64,000 nucleotides of DNA from Salinispora fenicalii (GCF_000514815.1 NZ_AZWQ01000020.1:136500-200499), one strand, 5' to 3'. Positions 33,960 to 43,539 are shown, counted from the stretch's first letter. Notes: generated from the letters alone by a model not told the origin. A program made the numbers and translations.

Positions 33960-35663
33960 ATGGCGGTGGTGGCGGTGGTGGCGGGTGCGGACCATCGACT
34001 CCCCGCTGCTCCGGGCGCGGGCACCAGGGGCGGCGGGGGAGTTCTGCAACCGCTCGACGCTTCCGGAGCGCCGATCGGGCCGCCGGAGCAGGTCGCCGAC
34101 CTGGCGCTCGCGGTGGCCGACCGCGAGCGAAGGGAGCGCCCCCGCTGGGTCTGGGCGTCCGGCGCGGCGCTCTACCCTGTGTTGCTGCGGGCCGGGGTGC
34201 GGGTTGACCGTTGCCACGACATCGAGCTGACCGAGGCGTTGCTCCTCGGGTACGCGGGCCGCTGGGGTGAGCCGCGTTCCTTCGCCGCCGCCTGGGCGCG
34301 GCTCACCGGCGCGCCGGTGCCGCCCGATCCACCGCCGCGGTTGGCCGAGCCCCCGGGCCACGGCCAGGGTGCGCTCTTCGAGTCGCCGCTGGCTCCGCCG
34401 GGTCCCGGCATCGCGGCTCTGACCCGCGTCTACGCTGACCAGCTCGCTCGGATCGCCGCCACCGAGCATCCGGGCCGGTTTCGGCTGCTGGTCGCCGCCG
34501 AGTCAGCGGGGGCGCTGATCGCCGTCGAGTTGGGGGCGGCGGGGCTGCCGTGGCGGGTGGACGTGCACGATGCCCTCCTCGGTGAGCTGCTCGGCGGTCC
34601 CTCCCCGGTGGGCGGGCCGCCACGTCGGCTGGCGGAGTTGGCCGCTCGGATCGCTGCCGCCTTCGATGTTCCGCAGTTGCACGTCGATTCGCCGCTGGAG
34701 CTGGTGCGGGCGTTCGCCCGGGCAGGGGTGGAGGTGCCGAACACCCGATCCTGGGTGCTGCGCGGCGTTGACCATCCCGCGGCGCCGCTGGTCCTGGAGT
34801 ACAAAGAGCTCTATCGGATCTGGACGGCGCACGGCTGGGCCTGGCAGGAAGCCTGGGTGCGGGATGGTCGGTTCCGCCCGGAGTACGTACCCGGTGGCGT
34901 GGTCTCCGGCCGGTGGGCGACCCGAGGCGGTGGGGCGCTACAGATCCCGAAGGTGATCCGGCGGGCGGTGGTGGCGGACCCGGGCTGGACGTTCGTGGTT
35001 GCCGATGCGGGGCAGTTGGAGCCGCGGATCCTGGCGGCGGTCTCCGGCGACACTCGGCTCGCCACCGCGGCCCGGGCGGGCGACCTGTACGCCGCGCTGG
35101 CCGCCGACGCGTTCGGCGGGGACCGGGGGCGGGCCAAGGTGGCCTTACTCGGCGCCATGTACGGGCAGACCGGCGGTTCGGCGGCACCGGCGCTGGAGGT
35201 GTTGCGGCGTAACTATCCGGCGGCTTTCGGCTACGTGGAGACGGCCGCGCGCAGCGGGGAGGCCGGCGAGTTGGTTCGCTCCTGGCTCGGCCGTACCTGT
35301 CCACCCGGCTCGGTCGAGTTTGCCGGGGCGGACCCGGTCCCGGCTGGGGGCGAGGGGGGTCGGTCGGCGCGGGCTCGGGCGCGCGGCCGGTTCACCCGGA
35401 ACTTCGTCATCCAGGCCACCGCCGCCGAGTGGGCCGCGACGCTGCTGGCCACGCTCCGGGGGGAGTTGGCCGGAAGCGACACTGAGCTGGTCTTCTTCCA
35501 GCACGACGAGGTGATCGTGCACTGTCGCGCGGAGCGGGCCGCGGCGGTGGCCGCGGCGGTGACCCGGTGTGGGGAGCGGGCGAGCGCGTTGCTCTTCGGT
35601 CAGACGCCGGTGCGTTTCCCGCTCGATCTTTCCACCGTTGAGTGCTACGCCGATGCGTCCTGA
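33960..35663 (+). CDS. Family A-like 3'-5' exonuclease/DNA polymerase, actinobacterial type
   Basis: 567 residues. The C-terminal half has PolA-family motifs: motif A as FVVADAGQLEPRILA, motif B region as KVALLGAMYGQTGG, and motif C as FFQHDEVIVHC. Motif A normally reads DYSQIELR, so Tyr-Ser-Gln-Ile-Glu is altered to Ala-Gly-Gln-Leu-Glu. The N-terminal half is a diverged 3'-5' exonuclease-like domain with few recognisable acidic residues. Such proteins are annotated in actinomycetes as bifunctional exonuclease/polymerase. They may act in repair, but activity is not assured given the altered motif A. No 5' nuclease domain is present. Confidence 0.8.
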   Translation: MAVVAVVAGADHRLPAAPGAGTRGGGGVLQPLDASGAPIGPPEQVADLALAVADRERRERPRWVWASGAALYPVLLRAGVRVDRCHDIELTEALLLGYAGRWGEPRSFAAAWARLTGAPVPPDPPPRLAEPPGHGQGALFESPLAPPGPGIAALTRVYADQLARIAATEHPGRFRLLVAAESAGALIAVELGAAGLPWRVDVHDALLGELLGGPSPVGGPPRRLAELAARIAAAFDVPQLHVDSPLELVRAFARAGVEVPNTRSWVLRGVDHPAAPLVLEYKELYRIWTAHGWAWQEAWVRDGRFRPEYVPGGVVSGRWATRGGGALQIPKVIRRAVVADPGWTFVVADAGQLEPRILAAVSGDTRLATAARAGDLYAALAADAFGGDRGRAKVALLGAMYGQTGGSAAPALEVLRRNYPAAFGYVETAARSGEAGELVRSWLGRTCPPGSVEFAGADPVPAGGEGGRSARARARGRFTRNFVIQATAAEWAATLLATLRGELAGSDTELVFFQHDEVIVHCRAERAAAVAAAVTRCGERASALLFGQTPVRFPLDLSTVECYADAS

Positions 35664-35806
35664 GCTGCTGTTCGGCCGGCGCCCGGCGGGCCGACGTCAG
35701 TCCAGGCGGTGCGCCTGACTCTAGTCTTTTGTCTCTGATGGTCGGAATATCCGATTCATGCCCGGAACCTGAACGCTGACTGCTCGTTGGGTCCGTTGTG
35801 CGTCCC

Positions 35807-35833
35807 GGACCGGGCAGGTGGCCTGCCCGGTCC
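35807..35833 (+). promoter_or_regulatory. Strong hairpin just upstream of MobA-like gene
   Basis: A perfect 12-base stem GGACCGGGCAGG with a three-base loop, ending 15 bases before GTG 35849. It could be the terminator of the polymerase gene (stop at 35663) or a leader element of the next gene. Confidence 0.6.
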
Positions 35834-35848
35834 GTTACCAAGACGGAG

Positions 35849-36469
35849 GTGGCACCGCTGAACCGGACCGCAGGAATGATCATCGCCGCGGGTGGCGGGC
35901 GCCGGATCGGTGGCCCCGAGGCGCTGCTGTGCCAGGGCGAGAAGCCACTGGTGAGCACGATGATCGATACGATGACGGCGGCGGGCTGCGAGCAGATCGT
36001 AGTCGTCCTCGGGGCCGCTGCCGACCAAGTGCAGGAGACCGCCGACCTCACCCAGGCCACCGTCGTGGTGAACCGGGCCTGGGGAACCGGAGTGGGCTCC
36101 TCGATCAAGGCCGGCCTCGCGGCCATCGACGACGACGACATCGAGGCGGTGGTCGTCGTTCCGGTGGACATGCCGGGCCTGACCGCCGCGGCGGTCCAGC
36201 GGGTCGCCGCACTGCCCTACCCGGACGTGCTGGTCTGCGCCACCTACGGCGGACTACGCGGCTACCCGATGCTCTTCGGCCGCCGGCACTGGTCCGGCAT
36301 CGCCACGCTGGCCAGCTCGGACGTCGGCGCCCGTCCCTACCTACTGGCGCACAAGGACCAGATCGTCGACATCTCCTGTGACACCGTCGCCGACGGCAAC
36401 CGGGTCGACAGCCCGGAGCTGATGGCCCTGTACGGGCTGACTGTCCCACCGCAGCGGGTCGGCGCGTAG
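35849..36469 (+). CDS. MobA-like nucleotidyltransferase
   Basis: 206 residues. The NTP-binding loop is MIIAAGGGRRIGGPEALL. The Asp-containing VVVVPVDMPGLTAAAVQRV and the RGYPMLFGRRHW segment match MobA/MocA-like transferases. They attach CMP or GMP to molybdopterin, or transfer NMP to sugars. GTG 35849 is chosen so that strand beta-1 is complete and the hairpin stays untranslated; ATG 35876 would cut into the strand. No molybdenum genes are nearby, so the substrate is open. Confidence 0.72.
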   Translation: MAPLNRTAGMIIAAGGGRRIGGPEALLCQGEKPLVSTMIDTMTAAGCEQIVVVLGAAADQVQETADLTQATVVVNRAWGTGVGSSIKAGLAAIDDDDIEAVVVVPVDMPGLTAAAVQRVAALPYPDVLVCATYGGLRGYPMLFGRRHWSGIATLASSDVGARPYLLAHKDQIVDISCDTVADGNRVDSPELMALYGLTVPPQRVGA

Positions 36470-37363
36470 TCAGCCCGGCACATCAAACAGGTCGGCGGCG
36501 TTGGACCAGCACACCGCCCGTAACCAGGCGTCGCCCAGGTCGAGTCGGGCCAGCCCGATGAGCTGCTCGGCGTACGCGTAGGGCAGGTTGGGGAAGTCGC
36601 TGCCGAACAGAACCTTGCCGGCCAGGCCCAGCTCCCGTAGCCGGGGCAGCTCTGCGGCGGGGAAGGGCACGGCCTGGTCGAAGAACGGGGTGAAGGCCAT
36701 GGTGGTGTCCAGCCGCACGTTCTCGTACCGGTCGGAGAGGTCGAGGAAGGCCGAATAGTCCGGTGCACCGAGGTGCGCCACCACCGCCGGGAGCCGGGGG
36801 TGCCGGGCGAGCAGGGCGGCGAAGGGGCCGGGACCGGTGTGTGCGGTGCCGGCCGGCGCGTGTCCGGCGTGCACCACCACCGGCACCCCGGCGTCGGCGA
36901 GCAGCCCCCACACCGGGTCGAGCAGCGGATCGGTCGGGGCGAACCCGCCGACCTGCACGTGCACCTTGAATACCCGGGCGCCGGCGGTGAGCGCCTCGGT
37001 GACGTACTGGGGTGCCGTCGGCTCGGGGAAGAACGTGGCCGAGGGGAGACAGTCCGGGTTCGCGCGGGCGAAGTCGAGGGTCCAGGAGTTCAGGTCGGCG
37101 GCCATCGCGGGGCGGTGCGCGTACGCCAGGGCGCTGAAGGCCCGTACGCCCATCCGGCGCAGGTGCGCCAGCCGCTCCGCGTCGCTCCACCGGTAGCGGA
37201 TGGGCCAGGTGGTGCCGAGGAGTGGACCGGCCGCGTCGAAGTACGCCCACACCCGACGCAGTAGCCGGGGTGGGAGGAAGTGCACGTGCACGTCGGCGAG
37301 GCCGGGCAGGCCGAGAGCCTGCCAGAACGCCGGGACGTCGGCATCGTCGGCGGCCACCGGCAC
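36470..37363 (-). CDS. Amidohydrolase 2 family metal-dependent hydrolase
   Basis: 297 residues. TIM-barrel amidohydrolase-2 signatures: HVHF near the N-terminus, VPVVVHAGH, PAVVAHLGAPDY and LFGSDFPNLPY supply the metal ligands and catalytic Asp. This family includes decarboxylases and hydrolases of cyclic substrates. GTG 37363 begins five bases after the stop of the upstream membrane hydrolase gene, so the two are an operon. Substrate unknown. Confidence 0.82.
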   Translation of the reverse strand: MPVAADDADVPAFWQALGLPGLADVHVHFLPPRLLRRVWAYFDAAGPLLGTTWPIRYRWSDAERLAHLRRMGVRAFSALAYAHRPAMAADLNSWTLDFARANPDCLPSATFFPEPTAPQYVTEALTAGARVFKVHVQVGGFAPTDPLLDPVWGLLADAGVPVVVHAGHAPAGTAHTGPGPFAALLARHPRLPAVVAHLGAPDYSAFLDLSDRYENVRLDTTMAFTPFFDQAVPFPAAELPRLRELGLAGKVLFGSDFPNLPYAYAEQLIGLARLDLGDAWLRAVCWSNAADLFDVPG

Positions 37364-37368
37364 GGCCG

Positions 37369-38178
37369 TCAGACCTCGATGTTGAAGCGGTTGAGCAGTT
37401 GCGGGGCGACCAGGCCGACGGCGGAGAGCACCGCGACGATGGTGAGTGCGGTCCGGACGAAGACCACTTCGGTCTTGCCGCCCGCGCGGAGCGCGATCGA
37501 GTCCGGCAGGCTGATCATCCGCCACATCCGACGTTTGATCGGGATCGGCCAGAGGATCGGTACCCCAGCCCGAGTGATCATGTCGCCGAGGATGTGGACG
37601 AAGCAGCCGACGCCGACAGCCAGCCCGATCATCGGATAGCTGCGGTCCCCCGGCAGAGTGGCGAAGGTGAACCACGCCGCGGCGAGCGAGGCGAGGGTCA
37701 CCACGAGCCAGCCGGCGCGCTCGGCCCAATCATCGAAGAGGCCGCGCAGGGCGAGACCGAACATGAAGAAGAGGATGCCGATCACGGCCCACTTACCGTA
37801 CGCGGTGCAGAGCGCGGTGGTGCCCCAGCCGACCAGCACGGTGAAGGGAATGGTGTGGGTCAAGGTGCGGTGCCCGTTGGTGCGACGCGGGTCGCGACTC
37901 AACTTCGTCGCGTAGTAGACGCCGAGCGACACCTTCTCGGTCACCTCGGCGACGAAGAGGGAGAAGACGCCGAAGGTGCGGGCGACCGTGGCGCCGCCCT
38001 GGTTCCGGGTGACCTTGCCGGAGAGGTCGAGGTCGGGAAAGAGCGCACCCCCCGCGCAGACCGCGGTACCGACGGCGAGTGCGAGCGGCGACTGCTCGTA
38101 GCCGGCGAAGTGATCCAGCGCCAAGGAGCCGGCCAGCCACACCGCCGCGCCGGACAGCGCGTGCGACGGTCCCATCAT
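37369..38178 (-). CDS. YdjM-like membrane metal-dependent hydrolase
   Basis: 269 residues with about five to six membrane helices. Family residues are MMGPSHALSGAA at the start, GALFPDLDLSGK, RTLTHTIPFTV and VGCFVHILGDMITRAGVPILWPI, which place the conserved His/Asp set. YdjM/DUF457 proteins are inner-membrane hydrolases of uncertain substrate, linked in E. coli to the SOS response. First gene of a two-gene operon with the amidohydrolase. Confidence 0.85.
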   Translation of the reverse strand: MMGPSHALSGAAVWLAGSLALDHFAGYEQSPLALAVGTAVCAGGALFPDLDLSGKVTRNQGGATVARTFGVFSLFVAEVTEKVSLGVYYATKLSRDPRRTNGHRTLTHTIPFTVLVGWGTTALCTAYGKWAVIGILFFMFGLALRGLFDDWAERAGWLVVTLASLAAAWFTFATLPGDRSYPMIGLAVGVGCFVHILGDMITRAGVPILWPIPIKRRMWRMISLPDSIALRAGGKTEVVFVRTALTIVAVLSAVGLVAPQLLNRFNIEV

Positions 38179-38391
38179 GCCCGCTCACCCTCCCCGGATC
38201 TCGGACGCCCAGAAGCTACGTCACTGTAGTGCAGGCGGGATCCCGCCCGGGAGCGCACCCGGCCTCCGAAAGGGACGGTACGGCCGGAGGAGCTTGGATC
38301 TTGCCGCAACTCTCCCTGGCGTGGGTGAGAAACCAGGTGACCGGGGCTGCGGTGGCCGTTACGGTGGCGCCGACTGTTTGCGGGAGGCGAC

Positions 38392-39093
38392 ATGACAGGT
38401 GCACGCCGATACCGGCAGGTGCTGATCTTCGATGCTGACGACACGCTCTGGGAAAACAACATCGTCTTCGAGCGGGTCATTGAGGACTTTCTGACCTGGG
38501 TGGCGCACCCGACCCTGGAGCGCACCGAGATCCGTACGATCCTCGACGACATCGAGCGGGCCAACGCGGTCGTGCACGGCTACGGCAGCAAGGTCTTCCT
38601 GCGCAGTCTCGGTGAGTGTTTCGAGCGACTGCGGGAGCGGCCGGCCACGGCCGCCGAGCGGCGGGGAATCGAGGAACTGGCCGTCGCCCTGGTCGAGCAT
38701 CGGGTGGAGCTGATGCCGGGGGTGGCTGAGGCGTTGGACGAGTTGGCCGGCCGGCACGAGCTGTTCCTGCTCACCAAGGGCGACCGGGAGGAGCAGCAGC
38801 GAAAGCTGGACGCCTCGGACCTGCTGCATCACTTCCGGGCCGCGCACATCGTGCCGGAGAAGGACGTGACCACCTACCGGTGGCTGGCCAACGAGCACGA
38901 CTTCGCACCGTCTCGTGCCTGGATGATCGGGAACTCCCCGAAGTCGGACATTCTGCCGGCCCGCGCGGCCGGAATGAACGCCGTCTACGTTCCGAACGAG
39001 AACACCTGGGTGTTGGAGCACGACGCGCTGGACCACGACGACGCGGCCGTGCTACATCTCACCGCCTTCCCCGACCTGCTGCACCACTTCTGA
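38392..39093 (+). CDS. HAD family hydrolase
   Basis: 233 residues. HAD motif I is LIFDADDTLWENN (nucleophile and acid Asp), motif II LLTKGD, and motifs III/IV are the Lys in PEKDVTTYRWL and MIGNSPKSDILPA. The cap is helical, type C1. Close in style to YjjG-type phosphatases, but the substrate is not predictable. GGGAGG precedes the ATG. Monocistronic; convergent with a short conserved gene. Confidence 0.88.
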   Translation: MTGARRYRQVLIFDADDTLWENNIVFERVIEDFLTWVAHPTLERTEIRTILDDIERANAVVHGYGSKVFLRSLGECFERLRERPATAAERRGIEELAVALVEHRVELMPGVAEALDELAGRHELFLLTKGDREEQQRKLDASDLLHHFRAAHIVPEKDVTTYRWLANEHDFAPSRAWMIGNSPKSDILPARAAGMNAVYVPNENTWVLEHDALDHDDAAVLHLTAFPDLLHHF

Positions 39094-39130
39094 CGCGGAG
39101 CGCTCAGCCCCTTCCGGAGGAGGAGAGCGC

Positions 39131-39400
39131 TCACACCTCCGTACCGCGGACGATAGCCACCGCCACGCGACAGAACTCGTCCATGTCGGGCTGGAACCCG
39201 GCCGCGATGTCCGGGTGCAGACCGGCGCGGGTCTCGTCCAGCAGCTGCTGGCAGACCTGCTCGACCGGCTCGCCGGCGTAGCCCTCCCGGACCCGATCCG
39301 TGGCGGCCTGAAGCGCCGAGGTCAGCTGCTCCTCCAGCGGGCCGCGCAGCTTCTTCTGCACCTCGTCCCGGGGCTCCAGCGTGACGTGTGGCTCTGACAT
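39131..39400 (-). CDS. Small helical protein, uncharacterised
   Basis: 89 residues, all helical, acidic, no signal peptide or membrane segment. EVQKKLRGPLEEQLTSALQAATDRV is amphipathic, and DETRAGLHPDIAAGFQPDMDEFCRVAVAIV is the C-terminal helix. I recognise no family. It is followed, 46 bases upstream on the same strand, by another small gene and may be co-transcribed with it. Confidence 0.6.
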   Translation of the reverse strand: MSEPHVTLEPRDEVQKKLRGPLEEQLTSALQAATDRVREGYAGEPVEQVCQQLLDETRAGLHPDIAAGFQPDMDEFCRVAVAIVRGTEV

Positions 39401-39446
39401 CGGCGCTCCCTTCCTCAGCGACCGGGTACCCCGCCGTCGCCGTCGG

Positions 39447-39878
39447 CTAAACCGCGGCCGGCATGGCGGCGACCCGTACCTCGTACGAGTAGTCCTCCGC
39501 CGGTTCCTCCCGGTACGTCATCGCTCTGATCTGCCGGTCATCGTCGTAGAGTGCGACGTCCACTAGGACGCCGAGGTGGGCCAGACCAATGCTGGCCACC
39601 CGCTTCTTGTCCTGGAGCACTGCACATACCCCGCCGAGTAGCGTGCTGGCGTCGGATGTGCGGTGCCCCGGCGGACAGCGCAGCACGAGGTCCACTTCGA
39701 TCGGCCCGGACAACGGGGTCCAGCCGGTACGCTGAGCCGCCGCGCAGGCCGCTTGAAGTAGGGCGCGGACCCTCGTCGCCTGTCGATGCCCGGCGGCGAA
39801 GATGGACAGCGCCTCGGTTTTGACCGGTGGCAGGCCGCTCACCTTGACGGTCAGGGCGACAGCGCGGGTGTCCTGCAC
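39447..39878 (-). CDS. Small protein, possibly RusA-like
   Basis: 143 residues from GTG 39878, chosen for the ideal AAAGGAGGT Shine-Dalgarno six bases upstream. The C-terminal half has the order of RusA Holliday-junction resolvases: PIEVDLVLRCPPGHRTSDASTLLGGVCAVL, then VALYDDDRQIRAMTYR. These give acidic residues at plausible catalytic spots, but the canonical D-x-D-N is S-D-A-S-T, so activity is doubtful. Low-certainty family call on a good gene. Confidence 0.55.
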   Translation of the reverse strand: MQDTRAVALTVKVSGLPPVKTEALSIFAAGHRQATRVRALLQAACAAAQRTGWTPLSGPIEVDLVLRCPPGHRTSDASTLLGGVCAVLQDKKRVASIGLAHLGVLVDVALYDDDRQIRAMTYREEPAEDYSYEVRVAAMPAAV

Positions 39879-40071
39879 AACGGCACCTCCTTTGTTGCGG
39901 ACGATCCTGCCCAATCAGCGACGCCGCGGTGAGGGTTCTCCGGAAATCCGGCCGATCGGGCGGGCAGGGTTGGCCGAGGCGTGTCGACGTCGCTGGCGAA
40001 CGCGCAGGTAAGGTTAGTCCACCTGGTGCGCTCTGGGTAACTGTTCGCTCACTCGACGGGATGTTGCCCGG

Positions 40072-40980
40072 CTATGGCGTGGTCGCGGCGGTGGACCGGA
40101 CGAACTCCGCGATCACCTTGCCAAGCTGCTCTCCCGCGTCCTCCTGCAGGAAGTGCCCGGCTCCCTTGATGACCGGGTGGTCGAGTCCGGCAGCACCCGG
40201 CACGGTGCGGCGCAGTACCGGCGCCATGCCCCCGGTGATCGGGTCCTGGTCGCTGAACGCCACCAGGAACGGGCGCTCCCAACGGGAGAGTTCGGTCCAG
40301 GCGGCGCGGTTGGCGGTGCTGGCTGGATCGTCTGGTGCGGTCGGCACCAGGGTGGGCATGGCGCGGACGCCGGCGAGGTAGGACTCGTCCGGGAACGGCG
40401 CGTCGTACGCCGCCAGTTCCGCCGCGGTCAGCTCACTCTGGCAGCCCGACTGCACCAGCCGGGACACCGTCAGCTCGGGGGCCGTCTCGACCATCCGCCG
40501 GAACTGCCACCAGATCTCCGGCATCGCCTGGTCACCGGTGGGCAGCCCGGTGTTGGCGGCCACTACCCGGGCGAAACGGTCCGGGTGTTCGCCGACCAGG
40601 CGGAGCCCGATCAGACCGCCCCAGTCCTGCCCGACCAACGTCACCCCGGTCAGGCCCAGCTTGTCGAAGGCGAAGCTGCGGATCCACTCGACGTGTCGGG
40701 CGTAGCTGTGCTCGCTGCGCTCGGCCGGCTTGTCGGACCGGCCGAAGCCGATGAGATCCGGTGCGATGGCCCGCAGCCCGGCATCGGCGAGCACCGGGAT
40801 GACCTTCCGATACAGGAATGACCAGCTGGGTTCCCCGTGCAACAGCAGCACGGGTTCCCCGTCCGCGGGGCCGGCCGTGACGTAGGCAATCCGTACGCCG
40901 TCCAGGTCGACGTAGTGGGGCTCGTAGGGAAAGTCGGGCAGGTTGGTGAACCGGCTGTCCGGAGTGCGCAGTGCAGACAT
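40072..40980 (-). CDS. Haloalkane dehalogenase-like alpha/beta hydrolase
   Basis: 302 residues. LLLHGEPSWSFLYRKVIPVL is the oxyanion region with the Trp after Pro-Ser that stabilises halide in dehalogenases. The nucleophile elbow is VGQDWGGLIG (Asp), with the catalytic His in GAGHFLQEDAG. The features match subfamily I haloalkane dehalogenases, which hydrolyse carbon-halogen bonds in the cytoplasm; epoxide hydrolase is the main alternative. ATG 40980 is chosen. Divergent neighbours give no substrate hint. Confidence 0.82.
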   Translation of the reverse strand: MSALRTPDSRFTNLPDFPYEPHYVDLDGVRIAYVTAGPADGEPVLLLHGEPSWSFLYRKVIPVLADAGLRAIAPDLIGFGRSDKPAERSEHSYARHVEWIRSFAFDKLGLTGVTLVGQDWGGLIGLRLVGEHPDRFARVVAANTGLPTGDQAMPEIWWQFRRMVETAPELTVSRLVQSGCQSELTAAELAAYDAPFPDESYLAGVRAMPTLVPTAPDDPASTANRAAWTELSRWERPFLVAFSDQDPITGGMAPVLRRTVPGAAGLDHPVIKGAGHFLQEDAGEQLGKVIAEFVRSTAATTP

Positions 40981-41024
40981 GACAGTCAATATCGCACAGT
41001 GGGGCCGGTCTGCGGCTACCGCGC

Positions 41025-42026
41025 TCAGCAGACCCGGGCCGACTGGGAGACGGCGTCCGCTCCTTCCCGCTCGATGGTGGTGAGGTTGTCGATCGTGGTG
41101 GTGGCGATGTTGCGCATCGCGTCCTCGGTAAAGAAGGCCTGGTGACCGGTGATCAGCACGTTGGGGAAGGTGTTGAGCCGGGAGAAGTCGTCGTCGTCGA
41201 GGACCCGGTCGGAGAGGTCCTCGAAGAACAGGTCGGTCTCCTCCTCGTACACGTCGAGACCGAGATAGCCGATCTGGCCGCTCTTGAGCCCGTCGATCAC
41301 CGCGCGGGTGTCCACCAGTGCCCCACGGCTGGTATTGATCAGCATCGCGCCCCGGCGCATCTGGGCGATCCGTTCGGGGTTGATCAGGTGCTCGGTGTCC
41401 GGGGTCAGCGGGCAGTGCAGGGTGATCACGTCCGAGTCGCTCAGCAGGCGTTGCAGCGGCACGTACTCGATCCCGGCCGCGGCCACCGCGTCGTCCGGAT
41501 AGGGGTCACTGGCGATCACCCGGCAGCCGAACCCGGACAGGATCCGGGCCACACAGAACCCGATCTTCCCGGTGCCGACGACGCCGACGGTCCGGCCGTG
41601 CAGGTCGAAGCCGAGTAGTCCGGTGAGGGCGAAGTTATGCTCCCGGACCCGGTTGTAGGCCCGGTAGACCTTGCGGTTGAGGGCGAGGATCAGCGCAACG
41701 GTGTGCTCCGCCACGGCGTACGGGGAGTACTCCGGCACCCGGACCACGGTGAGGCCGAGCCGGCGGGCGGTGGCCAGGTCCACGTGGTTGAAGCCGGCGG
41801 AGCGAAGCGCGATCAGGCGGACGCCGTCCGCGGCCAGCCGCTCCAGCACCTCGGTGCCGAGGTCGTCGTTGACGAACGCGCAGACCGCTGCTGCGCCGCT
41901 GGCGAGCTTGGCGGTCTGCGGGGTCAGCCGGGGCTCGAGGAATTCCAGTTCGTGGCCACCGGCCGGATTGGCCGCCGACAGGAATTCCCGGTCGTATGGT
42001 TTCGTGCTAAACACCGATACGCGCAT
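41025..42026 (-). CDS. D-2-hydroxyacid dehydrogenase (D-lactate dehydrogenase-like)
   Basis: 333 residues. NAD-binding motif [16 protein letters not shown], substrate loop [13 protein letters not shown], and the catalytic Arg/Glu/His set in [21 protein letters not shown] and [12 protein letters not shown]. The insert and motif wording match LdhA-type fermentative D-lactate dehydrogenases. The start ATG 42026 has GGAGGTG upstream. It is divergent from the MFS gene with a 124-base gap that contains the transporter's operator. Confidence 0.88.
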   Translation of the reverse strand: MRVSVFSTKPYDREFLSAANPAGGHELEFLEPRLTPQTAKLASGAAAVCAFVNDDLGTEVLERLAADGVRLIALRSAGFNHVDLATARRLGLTVVRVPEYSPYAVAEHTVALILALNRKVYRAYNRVREHNFALTGLLGFDLHGRTVGVVGTGKIGFCVARILSGFGCRVIASDPYPDDAVAAAGIEYVPLQRLLSDSDVITLHCPLTPDTEHLINPERIAQMRRGAMLINTSRGALVDTRAVIDGLKSGQIGYLGLDVYEEETDLFFEDLSDRVLDDDDFSRLNTFPNVLITGHQAFFTEDAMRNIATTTIDNLTTIEREGADAVSQSARVC

Positions 42027-42121
42027 TTGGCACCTCCGGTGACCACCGTACGACTCGCCTGGTTGGCCGCGTACCGCGGGTGGCCGACTGGGATTTACCG
42101 AACAAAGCAGTACAAAGAAGA

Positions 42122-42137
42122 CATTTACCTATAAATG
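42122..42137 (+). promoter_or_regulatory. Operator/promoter shared with the second MFS copy
   Basis: CATTT-N6-AAATG overlaps a -10-like TATAAA (42130-42135) and ends 13 bases before GTG 42151. The same element, within a conserved GAAGACATTT...AAATGGTAC block, precedes the paralogue at 50327. It probably binds a TetR- or MarR-type repressor. Confidence 0.55.
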
Positions 42138-42150
42138 GTACCGTCTGACT

Positions 42151-43539
42151 GTGCCGTTCCGCCTGCGCTTTCCTCGGCTGCCCGGCCGTGGTGTCGCGTC
42201 GGTGGCGGGTGGCGGTCGGCCGCCGCGTGGGTTGACGTTGGGCGCGGCCGCCGCATGCATCTTCATCGTGCAGCTGGACTTCTACGCGTTGAGTCTCGCG
42301 TTGCCGTCGATGGCGGCGGAGTTGCGTTCCTCCACCACCGATCTGCAGTGGGTGATCAGTGGCTACATCCTGGCCCAGGCGGCATTCCTCATCCCGGGCG
42401 GCAAGCTCGGCGACATCCTCGGTCGTCGGCGCATCCTGGTCGGAGGTTTGGCGATCTTTGGGATGGGGTCGCTCGGTGCGGGTCTGGGCTCCGATCCGTC
42501 GCTCGTGATCGCTTTTCGGGTGGTGCAGGGGATGGGTTCGGGCATCGTGTACCCGCTCGCCTTCGCGGTGATCACTGAGGCGTTCCCGGGGAGGCGGGCG
42601 AAGCGGGCGATCGGCAACGCCTACGGCATCGGGGCGGTGGCGCTGGCGTTGGGGCCCCTGATTGGTGGTGGGGCTACCGAGTTGGTGAGCTGGCGCAGCG
42701 TGCTCCTGATGAATGTGCCGCTCTGCCTCGTGGCCATCGTTGCCGCCATTGTCTGGCTTCCGGAGTCACGCGACCCCACGGTGTCACGCCGGATCGACCT
42801 GGTGGGTCTGGTCGTGGTGGTGCTCGGGATTGTGGCGATCACCGTGGCCGCTGACCGGATGAACGCCTGGCGACCGGTGGTGGCCACTGCCGTCGCTGTT
42901 GGCGGGATTGTGCTGCTGGCCGCTTTCGTGCTCCGGGAACGGACGACCGAAAGTCCGCTGGTCCGGCTGGATCTCTTCCATGGTGCCAAGTTTGTGGCGG
43001 TGACCCTGCTCGGGTTGGTCGCCAACATCGCCTTGGTGGTCATGATCTTCGCCACGACAATTCACCTGCAACAGGTCCGGGGTTACTCACCGTTCATCGC
43101 GGGCCTGGCCGTCTGCATCGCCTCGATCAGCGGCGGCGTCGCCAGTCCGTTCGCGGGTCGGCTCAGTGAGTGGGTCGCGGTGCGTCGGTTGATCGCCGTC
43201 GCCATTCTGGTCGGCGCCCTCGGCCTGCTCGTGGTGGCTTTCGGTGGCGACATTTGGCCGTACCTGATCAGTTTGGCAGTCGCGGGGTTCGGCTATCGGA
43301 TCGGGTTCACCGTGACCACTCTGGGCACGCAGGCGATGGTCCCGGCCGAGCGGGCCGGCGAGGTATCTGGGGTGACGTTGTCGATTCTCTTCGCCGGCTC
43401 GGGTGTCGCGGTCGCGGCGGCCGGCACGCTGATCGAGCAAGGCGACCTCGCCGACGGCGTCATGCGAGTCCTCCTGGGAGTCGCGGCTGGTAGTGCCGTG
43501 GCCGCAGTGCTGCTGGCCCGGCTGCCCCGATCCACCTGA
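42151..43539 (+). CDS. MFS drug/proton antiporter (DHA2), copy 1
   Basis: 462 residues with about 14 membrane helices. Loop 2-3 motif GGKLGDILGRRRI and motif C-like GMGSGIVYPLAFAVI mark a DHA2 exporter. The N-terminal cytoplasmic stretch is Arg/Pro-rich. Long blocks are identical to the protein at 50327-51706 (for example the whole RRAKRAIGNAYGIGAVALAL region), so it is a recent duplicate. GTG 42151 lies just after a conserved operator/promoter. Likely role: export of a toxic compound or antibiotic; substrate unknown. Confidence 0.88.
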   Translation: MPFRLRFPRLPGRGVASVAGGGRPPRGLTLGAAAACIFIVQLDFYALSLALPSMAAELRSSTTDLQWVISGYILAQAAFLIPGGKLGDILGRRRILVGGLAIFGMGSLGAGLGSDPSLVIAFRVVQGMGSGIVYPLAFAVITEAFPGRRAKRAIGNAYGIGAVALALGPLIGGGATELVSWRSVLLMNVPLCLVAIVAAIVWLPESRDPTVSRRIDLVGLVVVVLGIVAITVAADRMNAWRPVVATAVAVGGIVLLAAFVLRERTTESPLVRLDLFHGAKFVAVTLLGLVANIALVVMIFATTIHLQQVRGYSPFIAGLAVCIASISGGVASPFAGRLSEWVAVRRLIAVAILVGALGLLVVAFGGDIWPYLISLAVAGFGYRIGFTVTTLGTQAMVPAERAGEVSGVTLSILFAGSGVAVAAAGTLIEQGDLADGVMRVLLGVAAGSAVAAVLLARLPRST

